This document shows, piece by piece, positions 13,969 to 14,968 of a DNA stretch of 14,968 bases. How positions within the stretch are numbered: position 1 is the stretch's first letter; each line of letters begins with the position of its first letter. The position numbers and the translations under genes are program-made. The stretch comes from Verrucomicrobiia bacterium (lineage in GTDB: Bacteria > Verrucomicrobiota > Verrucomicrobiia > Opitutales > Opitutaceae). The notes beneath the pieces were generated by a model that did not search any database, was not told the origin of the DNA, and saw nothing but the letters and a program-made list of their open reading frames with translations. The stretch spans positions 1 through 14,968 of the forward strand of contig JAUHWE010000032.1 of NCBI GenBank assembly GCA_030424825.1, given 5' to 3'.

Positions 13969-14968
13969 TTAGAAAGGTTTTGGAATAGAAAGCTCGTCGC
14001 AGAACGTCGCGATTTCCTTTTCTATCGGAGCCATTTGTTTCTCCAGCGCCGCAAGTTCCTTTGTAACCTTTACTAAATCCACTGGCTCCTCTTCTTCAAA
14101 CGTATCGACGTAGCGTGGAATGTTGAGGTTGTAGTCGTTTTCGGCGACCTCGCTCAACTTGGCGACGTAACTCAATTTCTCGATGCTCTTTCGCTTCCGG
14201 TAGGTGCCGACAATGCGTTCAATGTCCTCGGGTCGCAGTAGGTTCTGATTGGTAATGCTTTGAAAATGCTCACTCGCATCAACGAAGAGGATGTCGTCTG
14301 TATTCTCCCGCTGTTTCTTCAGGACCAATATGCATGTGGGAATCGGCGTGCCGTAGAAGACGTTTTTCGGAAGGCCGATGATGGCGTCGAGCCAGTTGCG
14401 GTCCTCAATGAGGTAGCGGCGGATATGTCCTTCTGCTGCTCCGCGAAATAACACCCCGTGGGGCAGGACGACCGCCATGGTAGCTCCATCGTCAAGATGG
14501 TGAACCATGTGCTGGACGAAGGCAAAGTCGGCCTTGGTTTTGGGGGCCAGTTTGCCGTAGGCGCTGAAACGGTCGTCATTCTCATGGATGGCGCTGGCCG
14601 ACCACTTGGCGGAGAAGGGCGGATTGGCGACGATGGCCTCGAAGCGCAGGTCGGCGTGCTCGGGCGCGGGATGCTCAAGGGTGTCCTCATTCTTCAGATC
14701 GAAGCGCTGATAGTGGACGCCGTGCAGGATCATGTTCATCCGGGCCAAATTGTAAGTGGTCGGATTCATTTCCTGCCCGTAGAAGCCGCCGACTTCCTCG
14801 ACCTCCTTGGCCACGCGCAGCAGCAGCGAACCGGAGCCGCAGGTGGGGTCGTAGACGTTTTTGAGGCGGGTCTTCCCGGTGGTGACGATCTTGGCGAGGA
14901 TGGTGCTGACCTCCTGCGGGGTGTAGAACTCGCCCGCCTTTTTGCCCGCCCCGCTGGCGAACTGGCCG
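13969..14968 (-). CDS. hsdM: Type I restriction-modification system, methyltransferase subunit M (N-terminal part outside the window)
   Basis: HsdM is an N6-adenine DNA methyltransferase that protects host sites; two copies join HsdS. The last 332 residues are visible, and the frame is open through the right edge, upstream of the GTG at 14814 that might be mistaken for a start. The visible part begins GQFASGAGKKAGEFYTPQEV, then YDPTCGSGSLLLRVA (motif I, S-adenosylmethionine binding), IVANPPFSAKW (motif IV, the catalytic NPPF), VVLPHGVLFRGAAEG, a C-terminal NYNLNIPRYVDTFEEEEPVD and a final coiled-coil-like ELAALEKQMAPIEKEI. All catalytic motifs are intact. About a third of the usual 500 or so residues is missing because of the window edge. 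G+C is about 63-65% in the catalytic part near the edge but about 47-52% in the last few hundred bases. Confidence 0.96.
   Translation of the reverse strand, partial: GQFASGAGKKAGEFYTPQEVSTILAKIVTTGKTRLKNVYDPTCGSGSLLLRVAKEVEEVGGFYGQEMNPTTYNLARMNMILHGVHYQRFDLKNEDTLEHPAPEHADLRFEAIVANPPFSAKWSASAIHENDDRFSAYGKLAPKTKADFAFVQHMVHHLDDGATMAVVLPHGVLFRGAAEGHIRRYLIEDRNWLDAIIGLPKNVFYGTPIPTCILVLKKQRENTDDILFVDASEHFQSITNQNLLRPEDIERIVGTYRKRKSIEKLSYVAKLSEVAENDYNLNIPRYVDTFEEEEPVDLVKVTKELAALEKQMAPIEKEIATFCDELSIPKPF

Noticed and set aside
14319..14690. Long open frame on the minus strand inside hsdM in another frame
   Set aside because: Ser/Pro/Arg-rich low-complexity translation typical of a shadow of a G+C-rich gene; the true frame carries the SAM-binding and NPPF motifs.
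1..14968. CRISPR array, tRNA, rRNA or insertion sequence
   Set aside because: No regularly spaced repeats of CRISPR length, no tRNA-like or rRNA-like sequence, and no transposase frame or terminal inverted repeats were seen anywhere in the window.

Overview
The window is bacterial chromosomal DNA: dense, intron-free genes with ATGA stop/start overlaps. It falls into a housekeeping half (about 1-6400) and an accessory defence half (about 6450-14968, all on the minus strand). Gene content (LemA, a peptidoglycan enzyme, type III pantothenate kinase, a sigma factor with a one-helix membrane partner) suggests a Gram-negative-type bacterium. Verrucomicrobiota (Opitutae-like) is my best guess for the phylum, but it rests on overall impression rather than a diagnostic marker, so confidence is low.

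Left part. The N-terminus of a LemA-family membrane protein runs off the left edge on the minus strand. Across a 380-base gap, an ECF-like sigma factor and a single-pass membrane protein (probable anti-sigma factor) run rightward. They converge tail to tail, 10 bases apart, on a MurA-like enolpyruvyl transferase on the minus strand. That MurA keeps the catalytic Cys and Lys but appears to have lost two normally conserved active-site residues.

Pantothenate/CoA operon. Divergent from murA is a compact plus-strand operon, panB-panC-coaX-panD. It provides the ketopantoate hydroxymethylation, beta-alanine, condensation and pantothenate phosphorylation steps; ketopantoate reductase is not present here. 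The first two junctions are ATGA overlaps. A group III truncated haemoglobin gene follows panD by 19 bases and starts with GTG.

Defence locus. Reading in transcription order from the right edge: hsdM (its N-terminal part lies outside the window), hsdS, a HipA-like kinase, a protein joining a HipA-N-terminal-like (HipS-like) region to a HIRAN domain, a 393-base AT-rich gap, a Fic protein with its own inhibitory motif and a C-terminal winged helix, hsdR, and a small acidic protein. Kinase/HIRAN and Fic/HsdR are each joined by an ATGA overlap, so two two-gene modules sit between the specificity and restriction subunits of a type I restriction-modification system. An array of TTGAC direct repeats about one helical turn apart lies directly upstream of fic and looks like an operator.

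The most promising new system is the bipartite HipA-like kinase plus HipS-like/HIRAN protein. It resembles a split HipA (as in HipBST) with the gene order inverted, no visible HipB, and a DNA-end-binding domain added to the putative inhibitor. A restriction-linked, DNA-sensing kinase switch is a testable inference.
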